Positions 1-7,108 of a stretch of DNA of 8,544 nucleotides are shown here, in pieces (positions within the stretch are counted from its first letter, which is position 1; each line of letters opens with the position of its first letter). This stretch comes from Sulfurimonas sp. (lineage in GTDB: Bacteria > Campylobacterota > Campylobacteria > Campylobacterales > Sulfurimonadaceae): the NCBI GenBank assembly GCA_027083475.1, contig JALWON010000043.1, positions 1 to 8,544 of the forward strand, written 5' to 3'. A model generated the notes under the pieces. It was not told where the DNA came from, made no database searches, and saw nothing but the letters and a program-made list of their open reading frames with translations. The translations under genes and the position numbers were made by a program.

Positions 1-192
1 ATTACGTGCAGTACCAGCGATAGTTGCAGCAGCAGTGCTACCCATACCAATTGCTCCACCTAATGCAGCAAAACCGATAGCGATACCAGCAGCGATAAGT
101 GAATAAGCTTTAATAGTTTGGTTTGCAACCTCACCGTCATTTGCTAAAGCAGCAGTTGCTAAAGCTAACATTAAAAATAGAACTTTTTTCAT
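1..192 (-). CDS. atpE: F-type ATP synthase subunit c, N-terminal part (gene runs off the left edge)
   Basis: This is the proteolipid subunit that forms the membrane rotor ring of the F1Fo ATP synthase. Only the first 64 residues are in the window. They comprise a short basic-hydrophobic leader (MKKVLFLMLALATAALA, residues 1-17) with a plausible signal-peptidase site, a short polar stretch, and a Gly/Ala-rich first transmembrane helix (about residues 30-60, containing GGAIGMG). It ends in the TARN sequence that opens the polar loop contacting F1 (usually ARNP). The ion-binding acidic residue of helix 2 lies outside the window. The start is ATG at 190-192, preceded by a GGAGAA ribosome binding site at 197-202. 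Known epsilonproteobacterial c subunits, such as those of Helicobacter and Campylobacter, carry a similar leader. Unlike the usual atp operon arrangement, the gene stands alone downstream of pnp. The identification is firm despite the truncation. Confidence 0.93.
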   Translation of the reverse strand, partial: MKKVLFLMLALATAALANDGEVANQTIKAYSLIAAGIAIGFAALGGAIGMGSTAAATIAGTARN

Positions 193-204
193 AAGTTTCT
201 CCAA

Positions 205-225
205 TTGTAAATAGTACAAATTTGT
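205..225 (-). repeat. Two overlapping inverted repeats in the atpE leader
   Basis: Just upstream of the atpE ribosome binding site (197-202) are two short dyads that share bases. One is TTGTA-5 nt-TACAA at 205-219; the other is the perfect palindrome ACAAATTTGT at 216-225. In RNA the first would form a 5-bp hairpin ending 2 nt before the ribosome binding site. They could be an operator or a leader hairpin affecting atpE translation. In AT-rich DNA they could also be chance. Confidence 0.3.
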
Positions 226-306
226 TCGGATAGCGTAACCTCATTTTTTATCATGAAGCAACCCACACATAAATGCTAGGATTTCCCTACTAAAAATTGA
301 TGTGCA

Positions 307-312
307 ATTATA
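307..312 (-). promoter_or_regulatory. Probable promoter (-10 box) for atpE
   Basis: Read on the minus strand, the pnp-atpE spacer holds a perfect TATAAT preceded by TTTGTA. This is the T-rich, -35-poor style typical of epsilonproteobacterial housekeeping promoters. Transcription would begin near position 300, giving atpE a leader of about 108 nt. I see no strong intrinsic terminator for pnp in front of it, so read-through from pnp is also possible. The motif is seen directly; its activity is inferred. Confidence 0.6.
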
Positions 313-335
313 TACAAACTAAGCTAAAATTTCTC

Positions 336-2516
336 TTATTCTCTTCCTAAAGATATTTTATTTCCTTTAAATTCGAGGATTTCTACTCTTATTTTCTCCC
401 CTTCACTGAGAATATCACTCACTTTTTCGACTCTTTTGTCTGAAATTTTAGAGATATGCAGTAAACCATCTGTTCCATCAGGAAGTTCAACAAAGGCACC
501 AAAATCAACGATGCGTTTGACAGTGCCATCATAAACACCACCTACCTCATACTTGATTTTCTCTTTTTTTGGGGCATTTACAATCGTATGGATATGCTCT
601 TTGGCGCCTGAGACCCCTGTTTTATTTTTGCCTGTAATTTTGACTTTTCCATCTTTTTTGTCAATATCAATGGCAACTTCAAATTTTTCTATCATTTCAC
701 GAATTGTTTTGCCCGCTTGACCAATGATTTCACCGATAAAACTTGGGTCTATGTGGAAAATATCTGTTGCCGGTAAAACGCCATCATTAAATTCTATATT
801 ACTTTCAGCCTCAAGCATAATGTCAATAATATGTGCACGACCCTCTTTTGCTTGGTAGAGTGCCTCTTTGAGAACATCTAAAGAGATGCCTCCGAGTTTA
901 ATGTCCATCTGCATGGCTGTGATACCCTCTTTAGAGCCTGTGACTTTAAAGTCCATATCGCCATCATGGTCTTCAAGCCCCATAATATCTGAGAGAATGG
1001 CATATTTGTCACCTTCACTCACCATACCCATAGCAATCCCTGCGATAGTATCGCTCGTTTGGATGTCCGCAGCTTTGAGTGCCATGTAGCCACCACAAAC
1101 TGTTGCCATCGAAGAAGAACCGTTTGATTCTAAAATTTCAGAGACTAAACGCACGGTTTGTCCATCAAGGTTTACACAAGGCTCTAGTGCACGTTTTGCT
1201 AAGTTCCCATGCCCGAGTTCACGCCGTTTTGTTCCCATCACAGGGCTTGCTTCCCCAACAGAAAATCCTGGGAAGTTGTAGTGCACCATAAAGTTTTCAT
1301 TTTGTGTCGCTGTATCTGTGAGTGATTCAAACATTTGTGCATCTTTTGGTCCACCCATAGTTAAAACGACAAGGGCTTGTGTTTGTCCACGGGTAAAGAG
1401 ACAAGAGGCATGTGCATTTGGAAGGACATTGGTATCGATGCTAATAGGGCGAACTTGTGTGAGGGCACGACCATCAGCACGTACTCGTTTTTCAAGAATT
1501 TGTGCACGCACTTCTTCGCGTTTAACACTGTCTATGGCATCTTTGAGTTCGACTTCAAGGGCAACATCATTCCACTCCTCTTTGAGAGAGAGGATTTTTT
1601 TTCTGAGTTGTCTGAGTGCTGTTGAGCGTTCTGATTTTGCCATCTGTTGCATTGCATCGGTAATATCTTGTATATGATGTTCTTTGACATAAGTGCGCAT
1701 TGCTTCATTGATAATATGTGCTTTTAAATCAAGGGGTTTTACCTCTTTTTTCAAAGGGGTAAAAGTATTCTCATACTCTTTGTTTGCTGTAAAAAGTGCA
1801 GTTTGCGTTTGCTCAAAGATTTTGATGAGGTCATCTTCTGGTATAGCATTAGAAATATGTGATTGCACTATTGTACTACTGAGTGTTGGGTCTAACATTG
1901 GGTCTACGACCATATCACTCACAGTGACTTTTTCACTTCCAAAAGTTCGCATTTCTATCATCAAAAGGTCATCTTTTGTTCCTGAGAGATAGAGGTCAAG
2001 TGTGGCTTCTTTCATTTGTGAGAGTGTTGGGTTAAGCACAAGTTCATCATTTACTTTTGCTGCACGTATAGCCGATACAGAAGTATTGATGTCAATATCT
2101 GAAGTAAAAAGAGCGGCTGAGGCTGCGTTTAATGCTAAAACTTGGAGGTCTGATTCACTATCAGCACTAAAAACCATGATGGTAATTTGGGTTGGATGTC
2201 CAAACCCTTTTGGAAAAAGCGGGCGCAAGGAGCGGTCAACAATGCGAGAAGTAAGTGTTTCAAAGTCACTTGGTTTTGTTTCACGTTTAAAAAATCCACC
2301 CGGAATTTTTCCTGCAGCATAGGTTTTTTCTATGTACTGTACTGTAAGTGGCAAAAAGTCATCTTTGACTACCTCTGTCTCATCAATGACAACCGTTGCT
2401 AAAATGACACTCTTGCCAGATTTAAGCCATGCACTTCCGTTGGCCTGTTTGGCGACATCCCTAAAAGAGTAGGACTCTTCTTTATTGTTTAACACTAAAT
2501 TTACATCATATTTCAT
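336..2516 (-). CDS. pnp: Polyribonucleotide nucleotidyltransferase (PNPase)
   Basis: This is a phosphorolytic 3'-to-5' exoribonuclease that degrades RNA to nucleoside diphosphates; it acts as a cytoplasmic trimer. The 726 residues follow the standard order. The first RNase PH-like domain (about 1-215) carries GGFFKRE at 73-79. A helical linker (about 240-320) follows. The second, catalytic RNase PH domain (about 345-560) has the phosphate-binding GSSS at 466-469 and the metal-binding Asp516 and Asp522 in EDHDGDMDFK, matching E. coli D486 and D492. A KH domain has IIGQAGKTI at 597-605, and an S1 domain spans about 657-726. The protein stops right at the end of S1 (ISLGRE). It therefore lacks the short tail that E. 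coli PNPase uses to bind RNase E. ATG at 2514-2516 overlaps the upstream phosphoribosyltransferase stop by 4 bp (ATGA) and has a GAGGAA ribosome binding site at 2522-2527, implying translational coupling. Confidence 0.98.
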   Translation of the reverse strand: MKYDVNLVLNNKEESYSFRDVAKQANGSAWLKSGKSVILATVVIDETEVVKDDFLPLTVQYIEKTYAAGKIPGGFFKRETKPSDFETLTSRIVDRSLRPLFPKGFGHPTQITIMVFSADSESDLQVLALNAASAALFTSDIDINTSVSAIRAAKVNDELVLNPTLSQMKEATLDLYLSGTKDDLLMIEMRTFGSEKVTVSDMVVDPMLDPTLSSTIVQSHISNAIPEDDLIKIFEQTQTALFTANKEYENTFTPLKKEVKPLDLKAHIINEAMRTYVKEHHIQDITDAMQQMAKSERSTALRQLRKKILSLKEEWNDVALEVELKDAIDSVKREEVRAQILEKRVRADGRALTQVRPISIDTNVLPNAHASCLFTRGQTQALVVLTMGGPKDAQMFESLTDTATQNENFMVHYNFPGFSVGEASPVMGTKRRELGHGNLAKRALEPCVNLDGQTVRLVSEILESNGSSSMATVCGGYMALKAADIQTSDTIAGIAMGMVSEGDKYAILSDIMGLEDHDGDMDFKVTGSKEGITAMQMDIKLGGISLDVLKEALYQAKEGRAHIIDIMLEAESNIEFNDGVLPATDIFHIDPSFIGEIIGQAGKTIREMIEKFEVAIDIDKKDGKVKITGKNKTGVSGAKEHIHTIVNAPKKEKIKYEVGGVYDGTVKRIVDFGAFVELPDGTDGLLHISKISDKRVEKVSDILSEGEKIRVEILEFKGNKISLGRE

Positions 2517-3169
2517 TTTGATTCCTCAAGTAATTTTTCTATTGTTTCTTCTTTTATATCTTCAAACTCTTTATAATAAAGGGATGTCTCTACATAATCA
2601 TCTATTTCATGAATAAAATAGATATTGTCCACATAGGGTTCTAAAATCTCCACAACATCACTCGGTAAAACAGCAACGGCAATATATACTGCTTTTGGCT
2701 GCATTCCGAGTACTGTTTTGAGTGCTGTCATAAATTTGGAGCCCGTTTCGCTGCCTTCATCCACAAGGAGCACTACTTTATCTTTCATTGAGGGAAAATG
2801 ACGTCCCTTTCTGTACTGATAGACATAACTTAATATATCCTCTTCATGTTTTCTGTGAGCTTCTCCATAAATATAATCGTATTGTATCTCAAAAGCATGG
2901 ATTAAACTCTCATTGAGCACAATTTCTTCATGCTCACTGACCCGTGCGACTTCACATTCTGGATTATTGGGTGCCATTATTGCTTCACTAAAGAGAAAAT
3001 CAATGTTGTTTTTGAGTTTTCCTCGGATTCGATGGCATAAATCAAGCCCCCCTTTGGAGACTCCAATGAGATTCCATGATTCCTCTTTGAGTTTTTGCAT
3101 AGGAATGACATCTCGCAACTGTAACGCAGCATCTTGACGATTTTGAAGAATATTTTTATAGTGTGGCAT
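2513..3169 (-). CDS. Predicted phosphoribosyltransferase, COG1926-like, substrate unknown
   Basis: This is a 218-residue soluble protein with a type I phosphoribosyltransferase fold. The PRPP-binding loop is the hydrophobic strand VVLLV followed by DEGSETGSKF (residues 132-146). An early loop VSKGGLDLCHRI (37-48) corresponds to the pyrophosphate-side region. A flexible hood, APNNPECEVARVSEHEEIVLNE (66-87), resembles the COG1926 pattern of APxNPE followed by a VVLNE-like stretch. The C-terminal YYKEFEDI (198-205) is also typical of that family. The canonical acidic pair DD in the loop is DE here. COG1926 members have no settled substrate; some are fused to a hydrolase domain, but this one stands alone. 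I start it at ATG 3167-3169 rather than the ATG 42 bp upstream: AGGAAG at 3175-3180 sits five bases before it, and the longer form would overlap lptD. It lies 10 bp after lptD and overlaps pnp by 4 bp. Confidence 0.88.
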   Translation of the reverse strand: MPHYKNILQNRQDAALQLRDVIPMQKLKEESWNLIGVSKGGLDLCHRIRGKLKNNIDFLFSEAIMAPNNPECEVARVSEHEEIVLNESLIHAFEIQYDYIYGEAHRKHEEDILSYVYQYRKGRHFPSMKDKVVLLVDEGSETGSKFMTALKTVLGMQPKAVYIAVAVLPSDVVEILEPYVDNIYFIHEIDDYVETSLYYKEFEDIKEETIEKLLEESK

Positions 3170-3174
3170 GCAAA

Positions 3175-3180
3175 CTTCCT
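3175..3180 (-). promoter_or_regulatory. Ribosome binding site deciding the phosphoribosyltransferase start
   Basis: The minus strand reads TAAGGAAGTTTGCATG. The lptD stop TAA (3180-3182) shares its last base with the AGGAAG site, and a 5-nt spacer separates that site from ATG 3167-3169. This favours the 218-residue protein over the 232-residue alternative. It also suggests that ribosomes ending lptD reinitiate here. Confidence 0.8.
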
Positions 3181-5351
3181 TACTGCCCAGTACTTGGGAG
3201 TTTATAGGCAAGTGCAGAGGAGTTTTTGTTGGCTTGCATAAAGGGCTTGAGCACTATGGTAAAGTAGATATATTTATCATATACAGAGTTTATTCCTCCA
3301 TTGGTTAAGACAGGTCTGTTGTTCTCCGCATACTGTAAGCCAAACTCCCAGCATCTTTTTTTATATAAAAATCCAAATTGAAACTTTTTCTTTTGTTGTA
3401 ACTCTATGTCGTAGTTATATGTTGCATTATAGCTATAGTGTTTTGAGTAGTTATATGTTATATCAGATGTTACATAGCTTGTGTAGCGCGGGCTTGTTGG
3501 TGTCGCTGCTAAAAAGCTATCTTTATAGAGATGTGAAAGTGCCAAATTTATTTTATCCGCATTGTATCGAATTTGATTCATCGTTTTTGAGAAAAGCCCA
3601 TGGTTAAAATTGTAAAAAATATCGTTATAGTAGCTCAAGGAGTTACTGATGCGGTACTCAAATTCATTTTCTAAATCACCATATTTGTCTTTTGAACTGT
3701 TGGCTAAAATATGCTGGGAGAGTTTATGGTAGAGAATCTGTGTGCCATTTGTATCATAGAGATACTGTATAAAATTCAGTTGTGTGGCATTTTTAACATC
3801 AGTTACATTATAAAATTCACACTCAGGGGTATTTGCATTGGCTGGGTCAGAACAAAAATCTTTGTTATCTGCATAAAAACCATGTTTTGATTCAAAACTG
3901 TTTTGTGTGTAGGTTAAACTAAAGTCAATGACATGCGTCACTTCTTCATAGGCTTTTGTGAGCTGTGTAGAAGCACTCAGCGTATGATAATTTTTGATTG
4001 TGTATCCATTATTATACTGTGTATGAAGTGTTGGGTCATACTCATGACCGCTAAATCGAGAATCTTGCATATAGAGATTGGCAGTATAGGAGAGATTTAA
4101 AAATTCATCAAAAAGATTTGTCTGGAGTGTGACAGGCAGGTTAATATCTGTTTGCACAACTTTTTTGTTTATTTTTCTTTGAATATTATTGCTTTTGACA
4201 TCAAAAGAGTAGAAAAGATGATCGTCTAAGAAAGTATCGAGATAGCTATGGTACTGCAAGGTTGGGAGTTTTTGCAGGGTGTTATCGTTGTTCTCAAGTG
4301 TTAAATCTTTGTACTGTTTAAAGTAGGCACCAAGATAGTAATCATCTGTATTATAAAAAAGGTTGATTCTTGAGAGGATTTGTGTCGCTGTTGATTGGTT
4401 GATGGATTGATTGGATTGGAGATTGATATAATCTACATCATTCATATTGCTAATATCAACATAAAGCCCAGATTGTCCTGCTAAATCAAGTTTGAACCAT
4501 TGGTTTAAAACATCGCTATTGTCATAATTAAAGTTAAATCCAAAATGTGAATTATTGACAAGATTGTTGGCTAAAAAATAGTCATTTTTTTCTTTAAAGT
4601 AGCCTAATTTGAGTCTACCTTGTGAAACAGCGGAGTCAGTAAATCGAAATGTAGAGTAGAGACCACTACCTCGTGTAGTTCGCATCTGTGGGTCAATCTC
4701 TAAATCCCACCAGTTTTGTTCAGCTATATAAAATGGCTGCTCATAAAAGAAACCTTCTGTTGAAGAGAGCCCAAAAGAGGGTTTTAAAAGTCCTGTTCTT
4801 CGTGTAGTATCAAGCGAGTAGCCAAACCATGGAGTGTAGAAAATAGGAATATCAGAGATATAGAGCCGCATATTGTAAAGATTGAGCCATTTTGAGTCTG
4901 CATTGTAATCTGATGAACTAAACTCCATCGTCCATAAGGGGTCCAGAGGGTTACAGCCACTCACAACTCCTGATTTGATGTCAAGGTCTTGATCTTGCAT
5001 TTTCCCATCACTGGCACTCATCCATACTTTAGAGGAGAGATCGAGCATATAAAAGGGTCTGAAAAATTTCTCTTTTTTTGCAACATTGAGTCGTGCATAT
5101 GTACCAAGAATTTTTGCTTCTCCTTTATGGTTGAGTGTCACATCATCAAAAAGCTCAAGATCGCCGTTTTTTCGATTGTATTTTGCTTTTTTTGCGGTTA
5201 AAAAGTAATCTTTATAAATGACAGTGACGCCATCATTGGCTTTGACAATGTCATTTTGTGTTTGCATGGATGAAGCATAAATTTCTACTTTATCGTCTGC
5301 TTGGAGAGAGAGTGTCAAAGAGAAGAGAAGAAGGAAAAGTACTTTAAGCAT
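3180..5351 (-). CDS. lptD: LPS-assembly outer membrane protein LptD (OstA/Imp)
   Basis: LptD is the outer-membrane beta-barrel that, with the lipoprotein LptE, inserts lipopolysaccharide into the outer leaflet. The 723 residues begin with a signal peptide (MLKVLFLLLFSLTLSLQA, cleavage likely after residue 18). An OstA/LptA-like periplasmic domain (about 20-150) follows, with alternating strands such as VTVIYKDYFLTAKKAKYNRKNGDLELFDDV. The barrel domain begins near PIFYTPWFGYSL (169-180), rich in aromatic residues, and continues almost to the end. Cysteines sit at 133, 500, 511 and 667. C133 (in SGCNPLDPLW) and C667 (in KKRCWEF) match in position one of the two long-range disulfides of E. coli LptD; C500 and C511 may close a local loop. 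ATG 5349-5351 lies 8 bp inside the end of the RDD gene, with no clear ribosome binding site of its own, so translation is probably coupled. No lptE candidate is in the window. Confidence 0.95.
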   Translation of the reverse strand: MLKVLFLLLFSLTLSLQADDKVEIYASSMQTQNDIVKANDGVTVIYKDYFLTAKKAKYNRKNGDLELFDDVTLNHKGEAKILGTYARLNVAKKEKFFRPFYMLDLSSKVWMSASDGKMQDQDLDIKSGVVSGCNPLDPLWTMEFSSSDYNADSKWLNLYNMRLYISDIPIFYTPWFGYSLDTTRRTGLLKPSFGLSSTEGFFYEQPFYIAEQNWWDLEIDPQMRTTRGSGLYSTFRFTDSAVSQGRLKLGYFKEKNDYFLANNLVNNSHFGFNFNYDNSDVLNQWFKLDLAGQSGLYVDISNMNDVDYINLQSNQSINQSTATQILSRINLFYNTDDYYLGAYFKQYKDLTLENNDNTLQKLPTLQYHSYLDTFLDDHLFYSFDVKSNNIQRKINKKVVQTDINLPVTLQTNLFDEFLNLSYTANLYMQDSRFSGHEYDPTLHTQYNNGYTIKNYHTLSASTQLTKAYEEVTHVIDFSLTYTQNSFESKHGFYADNKDFCSDPANANTPECEFYNVTDVKNATQLNFIQYLYDTNGTQILYHKLSQHILANSSKDKYGDLENEFEYRISNSLSYYNDIFYNFNHGLFSKTMNQIRYNADKINLALSHLYKDSFLAATPTSPRYTSYVTSDITYNYSKHYSYNATYNYDIELQQKKKFQFGFLYKKRCWEFGLQYAENNRPVLTNGGINSVYDKYIYFTIVLKPFMQANKNSSALAYKLPSTGQ
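4391..4427 (-). repeat. Degenerate TTGATTGG-type tandem repeat inside lptD
   Basis: On the plus strand this stretch is an imperfect run of TTGAT and GGATT units. On the coding strand it gives the Asn/Gln/Ser-rich segment INLQSNQSINQ (about residues 309-319 of LptD), probably a loop or turn between barrel strands. Frame is kept throughout, so it is not a broken site. It may be prone to length change by slippage. Confidence 0.4.
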
Positions 5352-5793
5352 TGATTACTAATGTCCTCGCTGTTTTATCGTGGAGCGTCTGTTTTGAGGG
5401 CTGGAGAATACCCCATAAAAACCCAAGGTAAAAAAACATTTCACTAATGACACGAAAAATAGCACGATTTAAAGAGGAAAGCACATTTGGATTTGAAAGT
5501 GTTTTGAGTTCTATGATACGTATTTTCACTAACAGCTTTCCAATTGTCGCACCATATTGCATGGTAAAAAAAGCTTGATAGACAATTTTTAGGAACATAT
5601 ACTCTAAAAGAAAACTATTGGTGATATTGATAAGCTCATTCATATTTTGTGCACCCACAAATGAGTCCCACAAGGCAATGATGAGCAAAAAAGAGAGGAG
5701 TGTCTCATCAATAAAAAACGCAAGAGAGCGTTTTGGTATGGATGCTAAACTGAGATGTTCTCTATGTAAAATAGTTTCTATTTTCTCGTCCAA
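5344..5793 (-). CDS. RDD-family integral membrane protein
   Basis: This is a small inner-membrane protein of 149 residues with the three hallmarks of the RDD family. KRSLAFFIDETLLS (21-34) supplies the Arg and first Asp. YGATIGKLLVKIRII (80-94) is the conserved loop after the second membrane span. LHDKTARTLVI (137-147) supplies the last Asp. About three membrane segments are visible, near 25-45, 60-79 and 115-132. The molecular function of most RDD proteins is unknown; some have been linked to transport or envelope stress, and nothing here selects among these. The start is TTG at 5791-5793, because no ATG occurs in frame until residue 51, which would remove the first RDD motif. AGGA at 5800-5803 supports it. 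It begins 8 bp after the purD stop and overlaps lptD by 8 bp. Its place before lptD suggests, without proof, an envelope role. Confidence 0.9.
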   Translation of the reverse strand: MDEKIETILHREHLSLASIPKRSLAFFIDETLLSFLLIIALWDSFVGAQNMNELINITNSFLLEYMFLKIVYQAFFTMQYGATIGKLLVKIRIIELKTLSNPNVLSSLNRAIFRVISEMFFYLGFLWGILQPSKQTLHDKTARTLVINA

Positions 5794-5799
5794 TCCAAA

Positions 5800-5803
5800 T
5801 CCT
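5800..5803 (-). promoter_or_regulatory. Ribosome binding site supporting the TTG start of the RDD gene
   Basis: The minus strand reads TATAGGATTTGGATTG. AGGA overlaps the purD stop codon TAG (5802-5804) and lies six bases before the TTG at 5791-5793. The spacing is good and it is the only start that keeps the full RDD domain. Confidence 0.65.
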
Positions 5804-7067
5804 ATAGTGCTTGGTAAGCAATGTCAGTGCGAAGTTTTTTGCCTGCAAAATGTACTTGTCCACAGCGTAAATATGCACGGTCACGGGCTTGTTTAATGGT
5901 GTCGCCTAGACCAACACAGACAAGTACTCGTCCACCATTTGCATAGAGTATATCATCTTCCATGCTCACCCCTGCAAAAGAGATATGGGTGTTGTTTTTT
6001 ATATCGTCATGTTTGACATCATCAAGAATGATTTCAGCAGGTGTCGAACTGCTATAAGGGTAGTTTTCACTTGCCATTACGACACCTACTGCATGTTGTG
6101 AAGAAAATTCTACTTTGATTTGTGCGAGTCTATTGGTTGCAGCTTTGAAAAACATATCGCTTACACTCGATGTCATAAGTGGCATTAAAATCTCACACTC
6201 AGGGTCTCCAAAACGCACATTAAATTCAAGAGTAATTGGCTCCCCATTGACTACCATTATGCCTATAAAAAGGACACCTTCAAAAGGGGCTCCCTCTTTT
6301 TGCATTCCATCAAGAGTAGGGCGAATAATGCGCTCTCTTACCTTTTGGTAAAGTGTTTCATCGACAAGTGGTGTTGGAGCATAAGCACCCATGCCTCCTG
6401 TGTTTGGTCCCTCATCATTGTTTAAAAGACGTTTATGGTCTTGTGCTGCTGGGAGTAAAATATAATCTTCTCCATCACATACAGCGAACATGGAAAGCTC
6501 ATAGCCATCTAAAAATTCTTCAACGATTACTTTGAGTCCAGCATCTCCAAAAGATTTTCCACTCAGCATCTCTGAGATGGCGATTTTTGCTTCGTCGTGG
6601 CTTTGTGCAATGATGACACCTTTGCCACCACACAGTCCATCTGCTTTGACAACAATAGGTGCTTGGAGTGTGTCAGTAAATTTAAAAGCATCTTCTATAG
6701 AAGCTGTTTCAATATAGCGAGCTGTTGGAATGTTGTATTTTGCTAAAAAGTTTTTCATATAAACTTTTGAGCCTTCAAGTTGTGCTGCTTCTTTACTTGG
6801 CCCGAAAATTGTCAATCCTTTTGCTTTAAAAATATCAACAACGCCATCCACTAAGGGTGCTTCAGGTCCAACAATAGTAAGTTCAATGGCATTCTCCTCT
6901 GCAAACGCAGCTAAATCGTGATAATCTTTAATGTTGAGATTTGTTCCAAGCTGATGTGTCGCTCCATTTCCAGGTTGGAAGAAGAGTTCATGCTCTTCTT
7001 GCTCATTTTTAATCGCTCTGGCAATAGAGTACTCGCGTCCACCACTGCCTAAAATCAAAATCTTCAT
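5802..7067 (-). CDS. purD: Phosphoribosylamine--glycine ligase (GAR synthetase)
   Basis: PurD joins 5-phosphoribosylamine and glycine using ATP, the second step of de novo purine synthesis. The 421 residues show the complete fold. The N-domain nucleotide loop is LILGSGGRE (4-12), with GPEAPLVDG at 67-75. The ATP-grasp domain has VVKADGLCGGKGV (139-151), QDHKRLLNNDEGPNTGGMGAYAP (209-231) and the metal-binding EFNVRFGDPE (281-290). The C-domain has NGGRVL (377-382). The usual GGREH is GGREY here, a change at a position next to the phosphate loop. I start at ATG 7065-7067, where GGAGAAG at 7072-7078 is well placed and the protein begins MKILILGSGG. An upstream in-frame ATG would add 12 unrelated residues. 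It lies about 70 nt downstream of the 6S RNA and 8 bp before the RDD gene. Confidence 0.97.
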   Translation of the reverse strand: MKILILGSGGREYSIARAIKNEQEEHELFFQPGNGATHQLGTNLNIKDYHDLAAFAEENAIELTIVGPEAPLVDGVVDIFKAKGLTIFGPSKEAAQLEGSKVYMKNFLAKYNIPTARYIETASIEDAFKFTDTLQAPIVVKADGLCGGKGVIIAQSHDEAKIAISEMLSGKSFGDAGLKVIVEEFLDGYELSMFAVCDGEDYILLPAAQDHKRLLNNDEGPNTGGMGAYAPTPLVDETLYQKVRERIIRPTLDGMQKEGAPFEGVLFIGIMVVNGEPITLEFNVRFGDPECEILMPLMTSSVSDMFFKAATNRLAQIKVEFSSQHAVGVVMASENYPYSSSTPAEIILDDVKHDDIKNNTHISFAGVSMEDDILYANGGRVLVCVGLGDTIKQARDRAYLRCGQVHFAGKKLRTDIAYQAL

Positions 7068-7071
7068 ATAT

Positions 7072-7078
7072 CTTCTCC
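7072..7078 (-). promoter_or_regulatory. Ribosome binding site deciding the purD start
   Basis: GGAGAAG sits four bases before ATG 7065-7067 on the minus strand. It supports the 421-residue PurD over the longer form that begins at 7103, whose extra residues match nothing in the family. Confidence 0.8.
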
Positions 7079-7108
7079 ATTTGCTTAAAAATCTATAAAG
7101 CATACGAA

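Noticed and set aside
244..273. Tiny open frame of nine codons (MCGLLHDKK) in the atpE leader, minus strand
   Set aside because: It has no ribosome binding site and no resemblance to a known leader peptide; it is of a length expected by chance.
276..295. Small TAGG/CCTA hairpin as a pnp or pre-atpE terminator
   Set aside because: The stem is only 4 bp and no T run follows it on the minus strand, so it does not meet the pattern of an intrinsic terminator.
868..2402. Several plus-strand open frames of 60-119 codons across the pnp gene
   Set aside because: They lie opposite a strongly conserved pnp frame, show no domain pattern or ribosome binding site, and have the composition expected of antisense shadows.
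3419..3607. Plus-strand open frame opposite lptD
   Set aside because: Low-complexity antisense of the barrel region with no start signal and no recognisable family.
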